64,000 nucleotides of DNA. Source: Neofusicoccum parvum (Eukaryota > Ascomycota > Dothideomycetes > Botryosphaeriales > Botryosphaeriaceae). The position numbers and the translations under genes were made by a program. Below are positions 44,367 through 54,694 of the stretch, piece by piece. Every line of letters begins with the position of its first letter. Position 1 is the first letter of the stretch. The stretch lies in the NCBI GenBank assembly GCA_020912385.1, contig CP087222.1, positions 62,001 to 126,000 on the forward strand, in the 5' to 3' direction. Below the pieces are notes generated by a model that searched no databases, had not been told where the DNA came from, and saw only the letters and a list, made by a program, of their open reading frames with translations.

Positions 44367-44973
44367 TTAAACAGCCTCGTCGTGGTGGAAGAGGAAGTCG
44401 CCGCTGAAGCTATCCGTCGCGGCGAAGCTATGAGCAAAGGCGTCCTCAAACGCCTGGGTTGCGCCCTGCTGCTCACTTTCTTCATTGCTGTCCAGCGACG
44501 ACGGGGTCTGGGGTTCTTGCTTGAGCTTCGGCGGGGCGGGGTTGCGCTTCTTCGAGGGCGACTTCTGGACGCGGCCGGTCTGGGTGGCTGGAGCGAGAGG
44601 TCAGCAGCTGCGACAGTGCATCCGGGCGCGCGGGCACTCACCGTGCTCGACGTCGCGCTTCGCCTTGGGCTTGCGGGGCGTGCTGTTGGCGCTCTTCGTC
44701 CTGGCCGGCTGCATCACGCGGCCCTCGTCCTCGGCTTCCTTCTTGAGGTCGTTGGCCATGCGCTTTGCGATGCGGAACCGGCCTTCGATCGAGTCGTAGG
44801 TGGCGCCCTGGCCGTAGAAGTAGGCGATCTTCTTGTAGTCCATCTGGGACGGTCAGCTGCGGTGTCTGGGGAAGCATTGGCGTGGTGGGAGTGCCTACGC
44901 TGTTGTCGCTCGCCGCAACCATGGCAGCGATCAGGCGCTGGTAGGCCTCCTGGGTTTTCCAGTCGATGGGCAT
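44367..44973 (-). CDS. Small SANT/Myb-like nuclear protein (second of two)
   Basis: Exons 44973-44899, 44843-44642 and 44587-44367, 165 residues. It starts MPIDWKTQEAYQRLIAAMVA and continues YDSIEGRFRIAKRMANDLKK, a small helical domain like that of the gene at 41314-42271. A basic patch with SP/TP motifs follows (STPRKPKAKRD, SPSKKRNPAPPK) and then an acidic end. The last intron has two possible acceptors; the one used here keeps the frame. Probable nuclear protein, function unknown. Both genes lie on the same strand and share the MPxxW start and a phase-0/phase-1 intron pair, which suggests an old duplication. Confidence 0.72.
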
Positions 44974-46098
44974 TGTGGGATTGGAGGTAGGACGGGTGCA
45001 ACGCGAGTGATTGCGAGAGTCGACAAGCTGTGGTGCACACGGCGGTGGCAGGAGCTGGGTGCGTGGGAGCTGGGAGCAGAGGATGGCAAAGAAGCGCAGC
45101 TGGCGCGGGATCAGAGAGAAGTCCGTTCCTGGAGGGCAGAAGCTGAGGAGTGGGTGCCTCAGAGAAGGTGGTAGCGCAAGATATACGGGCGGCGCGGGCG
45201 CGCACCCTGTCACCGCGCAGGTTGAGAAATTGGGTGGCCCTGGCGCAGACGTCACCGAGGCTCCGCGATGCCCGTGAGTCACCCTGGACGCGAAACGCGC
45301 CGGCACGCGTCGCGGGGAACGGCTTAAGTGCCTGCAGCACCCCCGGTCCTCGTCGCACACCCACACCGCCTGCCGGGGACCTGCATTGGTCGCTGCCCAC
45401 GCAAGGGACCGCTCTGCGCTGGCCCCGAAGCGCCACACCCGGCGTTGGTGCTGTTCTTTCACACTGGCCGTCGAGTATGTGACCGCTCCTCTTTCTGGCC
45501 TCTTCAACGATCATGCATAGCTGAAGAGATGCAGAGCAAGCGGTCAAATAGTCACTGTGAAGTCTTGAGGGTGCGAGGAGCCAGCAGAGTAAAGAATTGA
45601 GACATGCGGAGTGACCGCGGCTTAGAGCACGTACGAAACAGGTTGGAGAAAGGCAAGGCAGGTATGGACAAACGCCACGCCTCTCTCCAATTCCAGCAGC
45701 ATCCTGTTCCGGCTGCAGGCGTCTCGCACAGGAAGAAGCGCACTTTCCTATCTAACCAAAACTCGATGAGACTTGTCGTGTGAGACATTCAATGACCCAT
45801 ACCTTGTTCTATTATCTTCAAAACCACCTAGATTTGTTGTGATGAGATGTTAAGTCTGTATTCAAGCGCCGCAGTCATTTCGGGCGAAGATGGGTAGAAC
45901 ATCGCCGGGTTGCGCTGTGGTGTGTGCCAAGCGTAATGCGTCATAGAGACCGGCGGTTGCCTCCGCGTCTTTCAACCTCAACTCTGCTCGAACACCACGT
46001 CTTTCACAGAACTCCCTCCGCCCTCCCCCGCAACTGCAAGTCCTATCGCTGGCGCGCCACCACCAACCTATCTGTCTCCCCTCTCTCCGCGCACAACC
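44974..46098. promoter_or_regulatory. Divergent promoter region, SANT-like gene and RAD14
   Basis: About 1.1 kb between opposed ATGs. The last 150 bases before RAD14 are C/T-rich, as in many fungal leaders. No gene or repeat is seen. Confidence 0.45.
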
Positions 46099-47334
46099 AT
46101 GGCCACGCCATCGTCGTCCTCCGCCCACCGTCCCAAAACGCCACCTCCGCCAACCGCCAGCACCACCAACTCCGGCAGCCTTCCCAAGGCACCCCTCACC
46201 CCCGAGCAAGTCCGCCAGCTCGAGATCAACCGCCTGAAAGCCAAAGCCCTGCGCTCACAAGCCGACGCCGCCGCCGCAGTCGCCGCCGCCTCCACCAGCA
46301 CCACCGCGCACGCCGGGCAAAAGCGGCCCCACTCCGCCATCAGCGCGGCCACCCGCCCGCGCAACCACCGCGATGGCACGTCCGCCACGCCCGGCACGGC
46401 CGGCGGGATGACGGCGCCCTCGGACAACGCGTACATCCGGGCGGCCAAGAAGTTCGAGAAGAGCAGCTACATCGAGTACGACCTGTCGGCGATGACGGAC
46501 ACGAAGGGCGGCTTCCTCTCGACGGCCGACGACCCGCACAACCGGGCCCTCAACTCGGGGGTCCCACGCGAGGACCGCGAAGCAGGGGGCGGCGAGCAGA
46601 AGCCCGCGCACATGACGCTGGCTGAGTGGCAGCGACACCAGCTGCTCAAGAAGCTCCGGGCCGCCAAAGCCGGGCCCTTCGAGCCGGGCATCTCGGTGCT
46701 CGACGGCGACGCCGCCGGGACGAACGCGTGCGGCGAGTGCGGCTCGCGCGAGATCGACTTCCAGTGGCGGGCGGTGTTCGGCGTGGCCGTGTGCGGCGCG
46801 TGCAAGGAGCGGCTGCCGGAGCGCTACAGCCTGCTCACCAAGACCGAGGCGCGCGAGGACTACCTGCTGACGGACCCGGAGCTGCGCGACGAGCAGCTCT
46901 TCCCGCGCCTCGAGCGGCCCAACCCCCGCAGCGCCACGTACCACAGCATGCAGCTGTTCCTGCGCTGCCAGCTCGAGGCCTACGCCTTCAGCGCCCGCAA
47001 GTGGGGCGGCCCCGACGCGCTGGACGCCGAGTTCGCCCGCCGCGAGGCCGACAAGAAGGACCGCCGCGAGAAGCGGTTCAAGAGCAAGCTGGACGACCTG
47101 AAGAAGCGGACCCGCGTCGAGGCGTACCGGCGCAGCAGGCAGGCCGGGGCGGCCGTCGGCGATGGGATCGGCCTGGGAGGAAGTGGTGCCACGGCGCAGT
47201 TTGGGGACAAGGTGGCGGGCAGGTTCGACAGGCACGAGCATGAGTGGGGACGGTCGGTCGAGGACCCGGAGACGGGATTGACGAAGAAGAGGTGCGTTGA
47301 GTGCGGGATGGAAGTTGAGGAGTTAGAATTCTGA
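46099..47334 (+). CDS. RAD14: DNA damage recognition protein RAD14/XPA
   Basis: A single-exon gene of 411 residues. The XPA zinc finger lies at about residues 211-234 (CGECGS, then VCGACKE), followed by RYSLLTKTEAREDYLLTDPELRD and the XPA C-terminal domain (PNPRSATYHSMQLFLRCQLEAYAF). The N-terminus is low-complexity, rich in Ala, Ser and Thr. The end carries another CxxC pattern (KKRCVECGMEVEELEF), as in other fungal homologues. It acts in the nucleus in nucleotide excision repair, verifying damage with TFIIH, RPA and the ERCC1-XPF-type nuclease. The ATG at 46099 is the first in frame after a C/T-rich leader. A gene from the conserved core of the genome. Confidence 0.93.
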   Translation: MATPSSSSAHRPKTPPPPTASTTNSGSLPKAPLTPEQVRQLEINRLKAKALRSQADAAAAVAAASTSTTAHAGQKRPHSAISAATRPRNHRDGTSATPGTAGGMTAPSDNAYIRAAKKFEKSSYIEYDLSAMTDTKGGFLSTADDPHNRALNSGVPREDREAGGGEQKPAHMTLAEWQRHQLLKKLRAAKAGPFEPGISVLDGDAAGTNACGECGSREIDFQWRAVFGVAVCGACKERLPERYSLLTKTEAREDYLLTDPELRDEQLFPRLERPNPRSATYHSMQLFLRCQLEAYAFSARKWGGPDALDAEFARREADKKDRREKRFKSKLDDLKKRTRVEAYRRSRQAGAAVGDGIGLGGSGATAQFGDKVAGRFDRHEHEWGRSVEDPETGLTKKRCVECGMEVEELEF

Positions 47335-48270
47335 GCGTTGCGGGAACGTAGGAACACCAGAGCTGAGAGACCCGCGAGACAGGAGCTGTTTTTTCTACAT
47401 TTATTTGCCGATTCATAGTTTTTAAGATACCCCATCCTTTGCGACCGTCAATCAAGTCATAAGCATTTAGCTCATCAAGTCTGATCCTGCTTCTCTATCA
47501 TCCAAATAGCCTGCTGCGCTACTTTCGTGACTTCGTCTCAGCCGCGTCAAAGCATCTCGTCGTATCTTTGTATCCCGAATCGAACAACTCCTCATTCCGT
47601 GCCCGTCCACATCTCTTTCCCATTCTACTTCAAACCATCGACAAGCCTTTCCTTCCGTTCCAGTATGACTTCGGTGACAGGCCCCAAGGTTCGTCCCACC
47701 TCTTTTGCTTGCCATCCCTGACTCCCTCCTATTCGCAGACAGTCGTCGACAAAACACTCGCGAAATCCGGCAACGGGCCACGTTCAACAAAGCACAATCC
47801 CCTCTCATGTAAGCGAGCGAGCGCCAATGGTATCATCGCGAAGAGGCGAGTGTCGAAAAGACCAGTAAAACATAATGGAAAATGCCGTCGGGGGGCGAAG
47901 AGTGATGGGAACCAGACCTCAAACCATCATGCTGAGGTCGGCTGTCCTGGCCTAGCCTTGCGGCAAGTAAGAACGGCTATTCGAATTCGTGGAAATGGGT
48001 GACCACCCAGGCAGCCGACTCAGCCACCGCTGCACGTTTCACGGCGCAGCGGTGACGTCAAGGTTGAAAGGTTGAGGAAGTGCGTGACTTCTCCTCGGCT
48101 AGCAACCCGTATGATAACGGGTGCGGAGGTGGCATGGACATGCCGGCTCGGTCGTTTAATGACGACCACAGAAACCTTGAGGGTCGGCGGGCGCGGAAGC
48201 ACCGTAGCTGAAGAAATAAAGATGAGCCTGGAAGAGGGAAACGCGGGCTTCCAGGTCAGACATGATTCTT
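47335..48270. other. Intergenic; possible very small gene near 47666
   Basis: After the RAD14 3' flank a C/T-rich leader-like stretch ends in an ATG at 47666. A short exon (to 47689) could splice to 47739 and read MTSVTGPKTVVDKTLAKSGN in frame, but the end of such a gene cannot be fixed. I leave it uncalled. The remainder, up to the Zn2Cys6 gene, shows nothing. Confidence 0.4.
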
Positions 48271-50345
48271 TCATCCTTCGACTTCCAGAATTGTCAAGAT
48301 AGCTTCGCACAGCCCCTCTGCGTCCACTTCGGCGCTTGTGCTGCTGAGCAGTTTGATGCAGTTAGAGACCTCCCAAGTCATGCTCGGCCTGCCCGTGATG
48401 CCGTCCTGGTGGTGCGATAGGTAGGCAGCCGTAATTGCGGTCCGGAAGATCTCAAGGTCGAACACCCACAATCGTGGGAAGACGAGCGGTATCTGCGCCC
48501 CCTGGTGCGTAATGGTGAAAGGTTGACGCAGAAGATAAGCGTAGGCGTTCACCAAACGGTTCACAATGCTGCGGCCCTCGGTGAGGAGCTCTAGCGGGAG
48601 ATGCTGTCTATGGGTGGGCGATTTTCCGGACGCTGGAGTGGAAGCCGGGGTTGATGCGTTTTGAAGCAGCAGGCCGAAGGCCAGGTGGAGAGTCTCGTCC
48701 CGCCATTTGCGGCCAGTGCAGAGCCAGAACTGCCGTCTCCCATCGGTCATGCGTTGTGTCTCAGTGCTGTCGACGGGCGAGGCATCTCGTGCCATGATCT
48801 CTATCGCTTCCACCCATCGCTCAAACCAGGCGTCAGCCTGACTCCTGATGCCGTTGAACCAGTCATGGCTGCCCGTCTTCGGCGTCCCAGGCGCTGGCCC
48901 CAAGATGCCGCCGGGCTCCTGCTGCCCAGAAAGATACGAAGCGTGAACGCTTTGCTTCAGCTCCAGGATTTTTGCATACAATGCAGCCGTCGATTTATCG
49001 TCCGGCCTGTGGGTAGGCTCGTCGGCCTCGGCAAAATCCAGAAAATCAATTGGCCGGCCGTATGCCATGCCGACCATGCGCTCCAGGGAAACAAAGCTGC
49101 AGTAGAGAAGATTTGGCTTCGGGCGGTGGCGGGCCTGCTCGCGGACCAGGTGGCCGTCCGGGCTGTTGCTCCTGCGCAGCTGGGCGCGGGCATTCTGCAT
49201 GTTCCGCCACAGCCTCTCGGCAAAGCCCAGCAACTGCCACACATTCCCTTTCTGGGGGGCACACAGCACGTAGCACACGAGCAGCAGCACGATCTGGAGC
49301 TTCGCCATGGCGTGGGCCTCCTCGTTCTCAAAGGCCGAGGGCGAGACGCCGTCCAGCAGCTGGGTCGAGTCACTCAACACGGTCTTCAGGCTGGCGACGG
49401 CGGCGTCGAACAGCGAGTCGGAGAGCTGCAGGTAGGCCTGCGACTGGGCGGGATTGCCCTGGGTGGCGGCACTTCGGAACAAAAATCTTGCGGCGATGGC
49501 CAGTGCCAACTGCGCGCGCGTGCAGGCGCGCATGTTCTGGCGCTGCGAGCAGTTGGTGTACAGCTGCTGCAGGTCCTGGTCGCCCAGCTTGCGGCCCAGC
49601 ACGGGGATGAACGAGTCAATCGAGTTGTAGTAGAATTCGAGCAGGAACTGGCTGGTCTCGCGCGGCGGCAGCGGGGCGTGCGGCGCGCTCGGGCTGGGCA
49701 CCTGCAGGGACAGGAGCTGCGGCTGGGTCAGCGGCACGTCGACCTTGAAGCTGAGGGCCTGGTACAGCGGGCGCGTGAGCTCGACGTTCAGCAGGGTGGC
49801 GACCAGGCGGAGGTGCTGCAGCGCGCTGGACGGCCCCCACTCGCCGCGGGTGTCGTGGCCGCCATCGTCGGCGGGCGGCTCGCGGGGCGCGCGGCGGAGG
49901 TCGTGCGACGGGTCGGGCGCGTCGTGCGAGGCGGCGCCCTCGACGTCGGACAGCGACGACGACGACTTGAGCGAGGGCAGCGAGGGCACGGTGTGGAGGC
50001 GGCGCTGGTGCTGGACGTGGGCGGCGTAGTCCTGGTGGCGGGGCTTCGGCGCGGGCGCCAGCTGGTGCTCGAGCTGCTCGAGGTGCTGCAGGCGCAGGTG
50101 CAGCTGCTGCAGGTAGCTGCTCGGGGTCAGGGCGAGTCAGTGGGCGATTGATGTCATGCGAAGACAGACCTGCGCGGGAACTTGGCGTCGAGGACGTGGT
50201 CGTACAGCTCGCAGTCGGCGCCGATGGCAGTGCAGGCCTGGCAGCTGGGCAGCAGGCGGTCGCAGCCCACGCGGCGCTCCCGGCAGCGGATGCAGGAGGC
50301 CAGCGAGTTGAGGGCCTGCTGCACGGTGGCGCTGGGGAACTCCAT
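48271..50345 (-). CDS. Zn(II)2Cys6 transcription factor
   Basis: Exons 50345-50170 and 50119-48271, 674 residues. The zinc cluster uses Cys18, 21, 28, 35, 38 and 45 (SCIRCRERRVGCDR). A leucine-rich heptad stretch right after the splice (SYLQQLHLRLQHLEQLEHQL) would form the dimer coiled coil. The middle homology region follows from about residue 190. Target genes are unknown. The start at 50345 puts the cluster near the N-terminus, as usual. It has no close metabolic neighbours, so it need not be a local regulator. Confidence 0.88.
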
Positions 50346-51819
50346 CGGTTGAGGGGCGTCGTCCGGGTGGCAGCATCGGCGCGCGTCGTCGAGGCCGGAG
50401 GCTCAGTTGGAGGAGGAGCCTGTGCCTGGCCCCGAGCGGAGCCGCCGATTTCGCCGCTGCGTCCCAAAGGGGATGTTCCTGAATGTTAAGGCGCCCGCGA
50501 GCTGCCCGAGGGCGCCGCGATACCACGGACGACTCCATCGCGACGCGCCTCGGGCCGCCCGACCGGCGACGACGGCCCAGGGCCTCGCCGCCAGGCCCCC
50601 GCGCCGCGCCCACGGCGAGCCGCGCAGCCCGAATCCTTGCGGCGCCGGTAGTCCTGAAACCGTCAGCCCACGGTGCCAGCCGAGCCATCGCCGACCGATG
50701 TGCGGGTGCGGGTGCGGGCGCGGGTGCGCAGCGGAGCGCGAGGCGGCGAGGCAGCGAGGCAGGCGGGCTGCCTATATACCCAGCGGGGCCGGCATGCGCG
50801 GCGGCGGCGCAGTGGCAGTAGCAGCGCTGGTGGTGGTGGGACGGAGCCATGGGACGGAGCCGTGGGCGAGCAGAGGGAGCCCGGCGGGCCGGCTGAGCGA
50901 CGCGCCTGCGAGCCTGATGAGCCGGAACTTGAGCCTGCGCCTGCGCCTGCGCCTGAGCTTGAGCCTGCGCCGGCGAGCGTCGCCCGCCGCGACTTATGTA
51001 TCCTCCGCCAGCACCAGCGCCGCGGCCCCAGCGCGCGTGCCCGGCGGCTTCAGGCGCGCCGCCCTGGGTTCACTTCTGTCACAAATTCCTGGAGCACAGT
51101 CGCGCTGGCCTCCCGTTCGGGCCAAGCCCGGCTGCAGGCTGCCGGCTGCGAACATGCTGTCTGTCTGCGCTGCGGCTTTGCGCGAGCCCGGGAGCGAATC
51201 ACCGGCCGCCGCGCTGGCGATCTACCCGTCGGCTTCCAGCGACTCCCGCTGCGTCGTGTCAGCCGAAGAGTCTGCGCCGCAGGCTGGAGACAAACAGAGC
51301 GAGACGGCCCGATCAGGCGCGAGCAGGCGGCGTGGGGCTCCCGTGGGCGGCGGGCGGCGGGCGGGCGGCGGGCTGCGGTGTGCGGGCTGCGGTGTGCGGT
51401 TCGTGTGTTCCTGCAGCACAGCGCGCAGGCAGGCGGCAATATATAGTCGAGCTCTCACATTCCATCGCGATCCGTCCGCCCGCCCTTGACTCTGCTGCAT
51501 CGGCGTGTCGGGCGCTTTCCCTTCCGTCCTCCGAGCCTTGGTGATGATTGGATTCGGTGTGCCGTGTTGAGGAATCGGACCATGTTGAAGCATTTTCCTT
51601 GCAATGCCCGGCTGCATACAGACGCCATGCCGCCGATTCGCCCTCGCCTGTGAAAGCTTGTCTCCATATCACTTCAGCTCGCCACCGCGGCACATCATTC
51701 GCACCGAGTACGACCCTTCCTCGCCAGGTAGGTGTTATGCTTATCTATCATTATACCCTGCCGCCCTTGACCGCGCGTGGCAAAAGCGCCCCGCATATCT
51801 CTCCACCGCCGTGATTATT
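50346..51819. other. Intergenic, GC-rich, with short tandem repeats
   Basis: About 1.5 kb. A GTGCGG-type hexamer run lies near 50700-50731, a CCTGCG-type hexamer run near 50932-50976, and further GC-rich repeats near 51350-51400. Long open frames here have the skewed composition of chance ORFs in GC-rich DNA. No gene is recognised. Confidence 0.55.
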
Positions 51820-54249
51820 CTACATCGACCAGAGCATCATTCCATCAACCCCACTCTGGTCTGGCTGAGTGATCACATCTTCCCAGTCCATGTTCGTGCT
51901 CGGCACTGTCTGACCTGGTGCGGTCCACATGTCGTACCCTTCAAAGAAATTTTGATACTCCTGCCCCGGAGCACCACCCGCCGGCATTGCTGTTTGTTGC
52001 GGCTGCTGTTGCTGTTGCTGTTGCTGCTGCGGGTGGTTCAGCTGTGGCACTGGTGCTGCAGGCCAGGGGAATTGCGACGACGGCACTGTGGGCACGGCCG
52101 GCATTTGAGAGGCATTTGGAACGCCATGGGATTGTGGAGACGAGTGTGTTGTGGATGTCGGCTCCGAGCCTTGGCTCGGTCTCTGCGATGGGAATGGTGA
52201 TGGAGACCCAGGCAGGAGAGTGAGCGGGCGCGTTGGGCTCGGAACAGTACTTAGTGCGGAGTCGCCAGGCCCATTCGAGTGGGGCGTCATGAAAGACCGT
52301 TTGCGGTTCAGACGGGATGATGGATCGTAAGACGTCGCTGTTGAGGCTGGAGTGGTGCTTTCACTCTTGTCCGACTCCCGTTCCTTTGTCACCTGGTGAG
52401 TCTTCTCTTTTTGGGCCTGTTGTGGTAGAATCATGCGATCCAGCTCGTCGTTCTCTGTCACACGTGGTGCAAGGCCCGGCTGCATCAGCTCACGCATAAC
52501 CACACTCTTGCAGCGCTCGTAAGACTCCAAACTTGCGTGCGCCTGAGACCAGCGTTCGCTCATCAGGACGAAGAGCGAGCTAAAGAGGTGCACTGTCTCC
52601 AAGATTTTCCTCGTGCCGTACCGCTCCTTCAGTTGCTCTTTGCAGTGCCTGATGGCATAAAGCATGCCAATAGCCGCTTCGAACCCATGGTGCACGGCAT
52701 GCCAGCTGTACTTGAGGAATCCGCTGTGGGCGTTTTCCCAGTAGCCGGCAGCAACTTCAGTGGCTGCCTGGAAGCACTTGATGAGCGATTCCGTAGGGGG
52801 GTAGGGATTGCGAGGACACGGTCTGTGCAGGAAGACAAAGCCGTGCCAGATGGCGATGTCGAACCATTCAGGGGTGCTTGATTTCTTCGTCGTCACCCCG
52901 CTCCGCCAATCCAGCATGCGATGCTCAATGTCATCTACCCAAGCCTCGTAACTTCCCTCGTCCGTCAAGAGTGGCAAGCCGCGACGCAGGTAGTTGACGG
53001 TCCAAAGCTCGGACTGAATCCGTCGGAAGCGGATGTTGTTGAGGAAGTAGGTGCCCTCCATGCCACTCGGGTATTTGGTCGATATCGACTCATCAGCTAT
53101 GCCGAGACGTCGGTGGCTGGTAGCACAGATTGAACGATCGAAAATGTAGAGAACCCAGAATACACATCGGCGGAGCTCGATTTCAGAGTCAGCGAAATTG
53201 TGGGCTGGCATTTCTTCCGGGTCGCGGTGTAGGCCAAGCTCCAGTGCCATTCTCACGGCCAAGCCTACGATGTCCCACAAGCTGGCAGCCCGTGGCATGA
53301 GATACGAGTACTGGATGAGAAGAAGTGTGCTCTGCAAGCTCCGAAAAGAGGTTTCGTGGAGGCAGTCCGAGTGGTTCAGAGCGTGCTGGAAAATGCGCTC
53401 ACTGGAGGATGCGATCTTGGCCGAGTCGCTGAATTTGGAGGTCATGATGCTGATGGCAATCATCATCGACACTACAAATATATCGTGCTGGGATGCCGAA
53501 TTGTCTCCATACTTCTGCGCGGTTGACACCTTGTTGTACCGCATCCACAGATCTTGCCGGTCAAAGTATGGGTAGAGCGGAGAGATCCTCTCAATGTAGT
53601 TGCGGACGAGACGCTCGGTAACATCCTTGGGGATCTGCTCGAGGGCATTGGAGCTGCCCTTCTGCTTGAAGTAGTCCTCACGGTGCTCCGACTCGGGCGG
53701 CGCGGGGGTCATGGAGGGTAGATGCGAGGAAGCAAACAGGAAGGTTCCGTAGGGGAAGCGGGCCTGGGAGACCAAGAGCTCCTTGCTGAGGCCGGCGCTG
53801 AAGCTGCGGGCTGTCTCGGAAGCCAGGTCGAAGCGTGGCTGGCTGTCGTGCTGCTCGTCGTCGTCGGGCGAGGGCTCCGGCAGCGCTCGGCTGGCCCCGG
53901 CAGAGCTCAGCTGGAGAGTGGCCACCTGCGGCGCATTGTCCGAGTCGGTGTCCACGCCCAGCTTTTTGAGGAGCAGCTCCTTCTCCTGGATCTTCTCCTG
54001 CAGATACTGGGCGATGCTGCGGGGAATGACCGTCTTGGACTCGCCGTCGAGAATGCCATTGCAGGGCTGCTTGGCCTGGACGCAGTTGGAGCAGGCGGGC
54101 TTCAGGCCATCGCACTTGATCTTGCGGCGGTGGCAGCGCGCGCAGGCGAAGGTGGTGCGGCGGATCTTGGGGCGTTTGCGGGCGCGCTGGGCGTCGCTAG
54201 ACACCTGGGTCGCGCTTGCTCCGGACGGGGCGGCGGTGGAGGGCGGCAT
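51820..54249 (-). CDS. Zn(II)2Cys6 transcription factor with poly-Gln tail
   Basis: One exon of 809 residues, from the ATG at 54249. The zinc cluster uses Cys36, 39, 46, 53, 56 and 63 (FACARCHRRKIKCDGLKPAC). A linker with a coiled coil (YLQEKIQEKELLLKKLG) follows. The middle homology region is long and well kept (YIERISPLYPYFDRQDL, MALELGLHRDPEEMP, RRCVFWVLYIFDRS). The C-terminus is Ser/Pro-rich with a Gln run of about nine (52005-52030) and an acidic/aromatic end that may be the activation domain. A further upstream ATG in frame (54471) would add an implausible leader and is rejected. Target unknown. Confidence 0.9.
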   Translation of the reverse strand: MPPSTAAPSGASATQVSSDAQRARKRPKIRRTTFACARCHRRKIKCDGLKPACSNCVQAKQPCNGILDGESKTVIPRSIAQYLQEKIQEKELLLKKLGVDTDSDNAPQVATLQLSSAGASRALPEPSPDDDEQHDSQPRFDLASETARSFSAGLSKELLVSQARFPYGTFLFASSHLPSMTPAPPESEHREDYFKQKGSSNALEQIPKDVTERLVRNYIERISPLYPYFDRQDLWMRYNKVSTAQKYGDNSASQHDIFVVSMMIAISIMTSKFSDSAKIASSSERIFQHALNHSDCLHETSFRSLQSTLLLIQYSYLMPRAASLWDIVGLAVRMALELGLHRDPEEMPAHNFADSEIELRRCVFWVLYIFDRSICATSHRRLGIADESISTKYPSGMEGTYFLNNIRFRRIQSELWTVNYLRRGLPLLTDEGSYEAWVDDIEHRMLDWRSGVTTKKSSTPEWFDIAIWHGFVFLHRPCPRNPYPPTESLIKCFQAATEVAAGYWENAHSGFLKYSWHAVHHGFEAAIGMLYAIRHCKEQLKERYGTRKILETVHLFSSLFVLMSERWSQAHASLESYERCKSVVMRELMQPGLAPRVTENDELDRMILPQQAQKEKTHQVTKERESDKSESTTPASTATSYDPSSRLNRKRSFMTPHSNGPGDSALSTVPSPTRPLTLLPGSPSPFPSQRPSQGSEPTSTTHSSPQSHGVPNASQMPAVPTVPSSQFPWPAAPVPQLNHPQQQQQQQQQPQQTAMPAGGAPGQEYQNFFEGYDMWTAPGQTVPSTNMDWEDVITQPDQSGVDGMMLWSM

Positions 54250-54694
54250 CGACGTGGGCGGCGGTGGCTCGCATGGTTCGCGCGGGCGGAGGCGTGGGGC
54301 GGCGCCTTTTGAGAGGACTGCGGGTGGAGGTGGTGATGCGGGCGCGACGGTTGGGCGCCCAGACGCGGCATTACGCGCGCGGCGGCCCTGAGATCGTCGG
54401 ATCCACGCCGCCGACGCCCGCAACCCGCAAAACCACCACCACCAGGCCGTCCATCCCCGCGCCCATCGCATCCGCCCCGCCCCGACGCTATTGCGTGCAG
54501 CCTATCGCGTCACCATCCTTCCCCTTCCGTTGCGTCGTGCAGCGCCGTCCGCTCCCCTCATTGCGCTACCACCCGCCGTCACCTCTGCCTGCCAGGACGC
54601 GGCGCCGCACCGTCTGGTCTGAATCTGTGAACTTTGCTCGGATTCCCGCGCGCTCGCTGCGGGCAAATGCTCCATCTCCCGCCAGCCCGCTGGT
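54250..54694. other. Intergenic, between two same-strand genes
   Basis: The 445 bases upstream of the poly-Gln regulator and downstream of the deacetylase gene. No motif was identified. Confidence 0.55.

Noticed and set aside
48661..50151. 496-codon open frame on the plus strand
   Set aside because: It lies exactly antisense to a well-supported Zn2Cys6 gene and has no motif; high GC creates long antisense frames.
50407..51489. 360-codon plus-strand frame rich in Arg, Ala and Gly
   Set aside because: Repeat-rich GC sequence with no domain, several overlapping frames of similar length and no intron logic.
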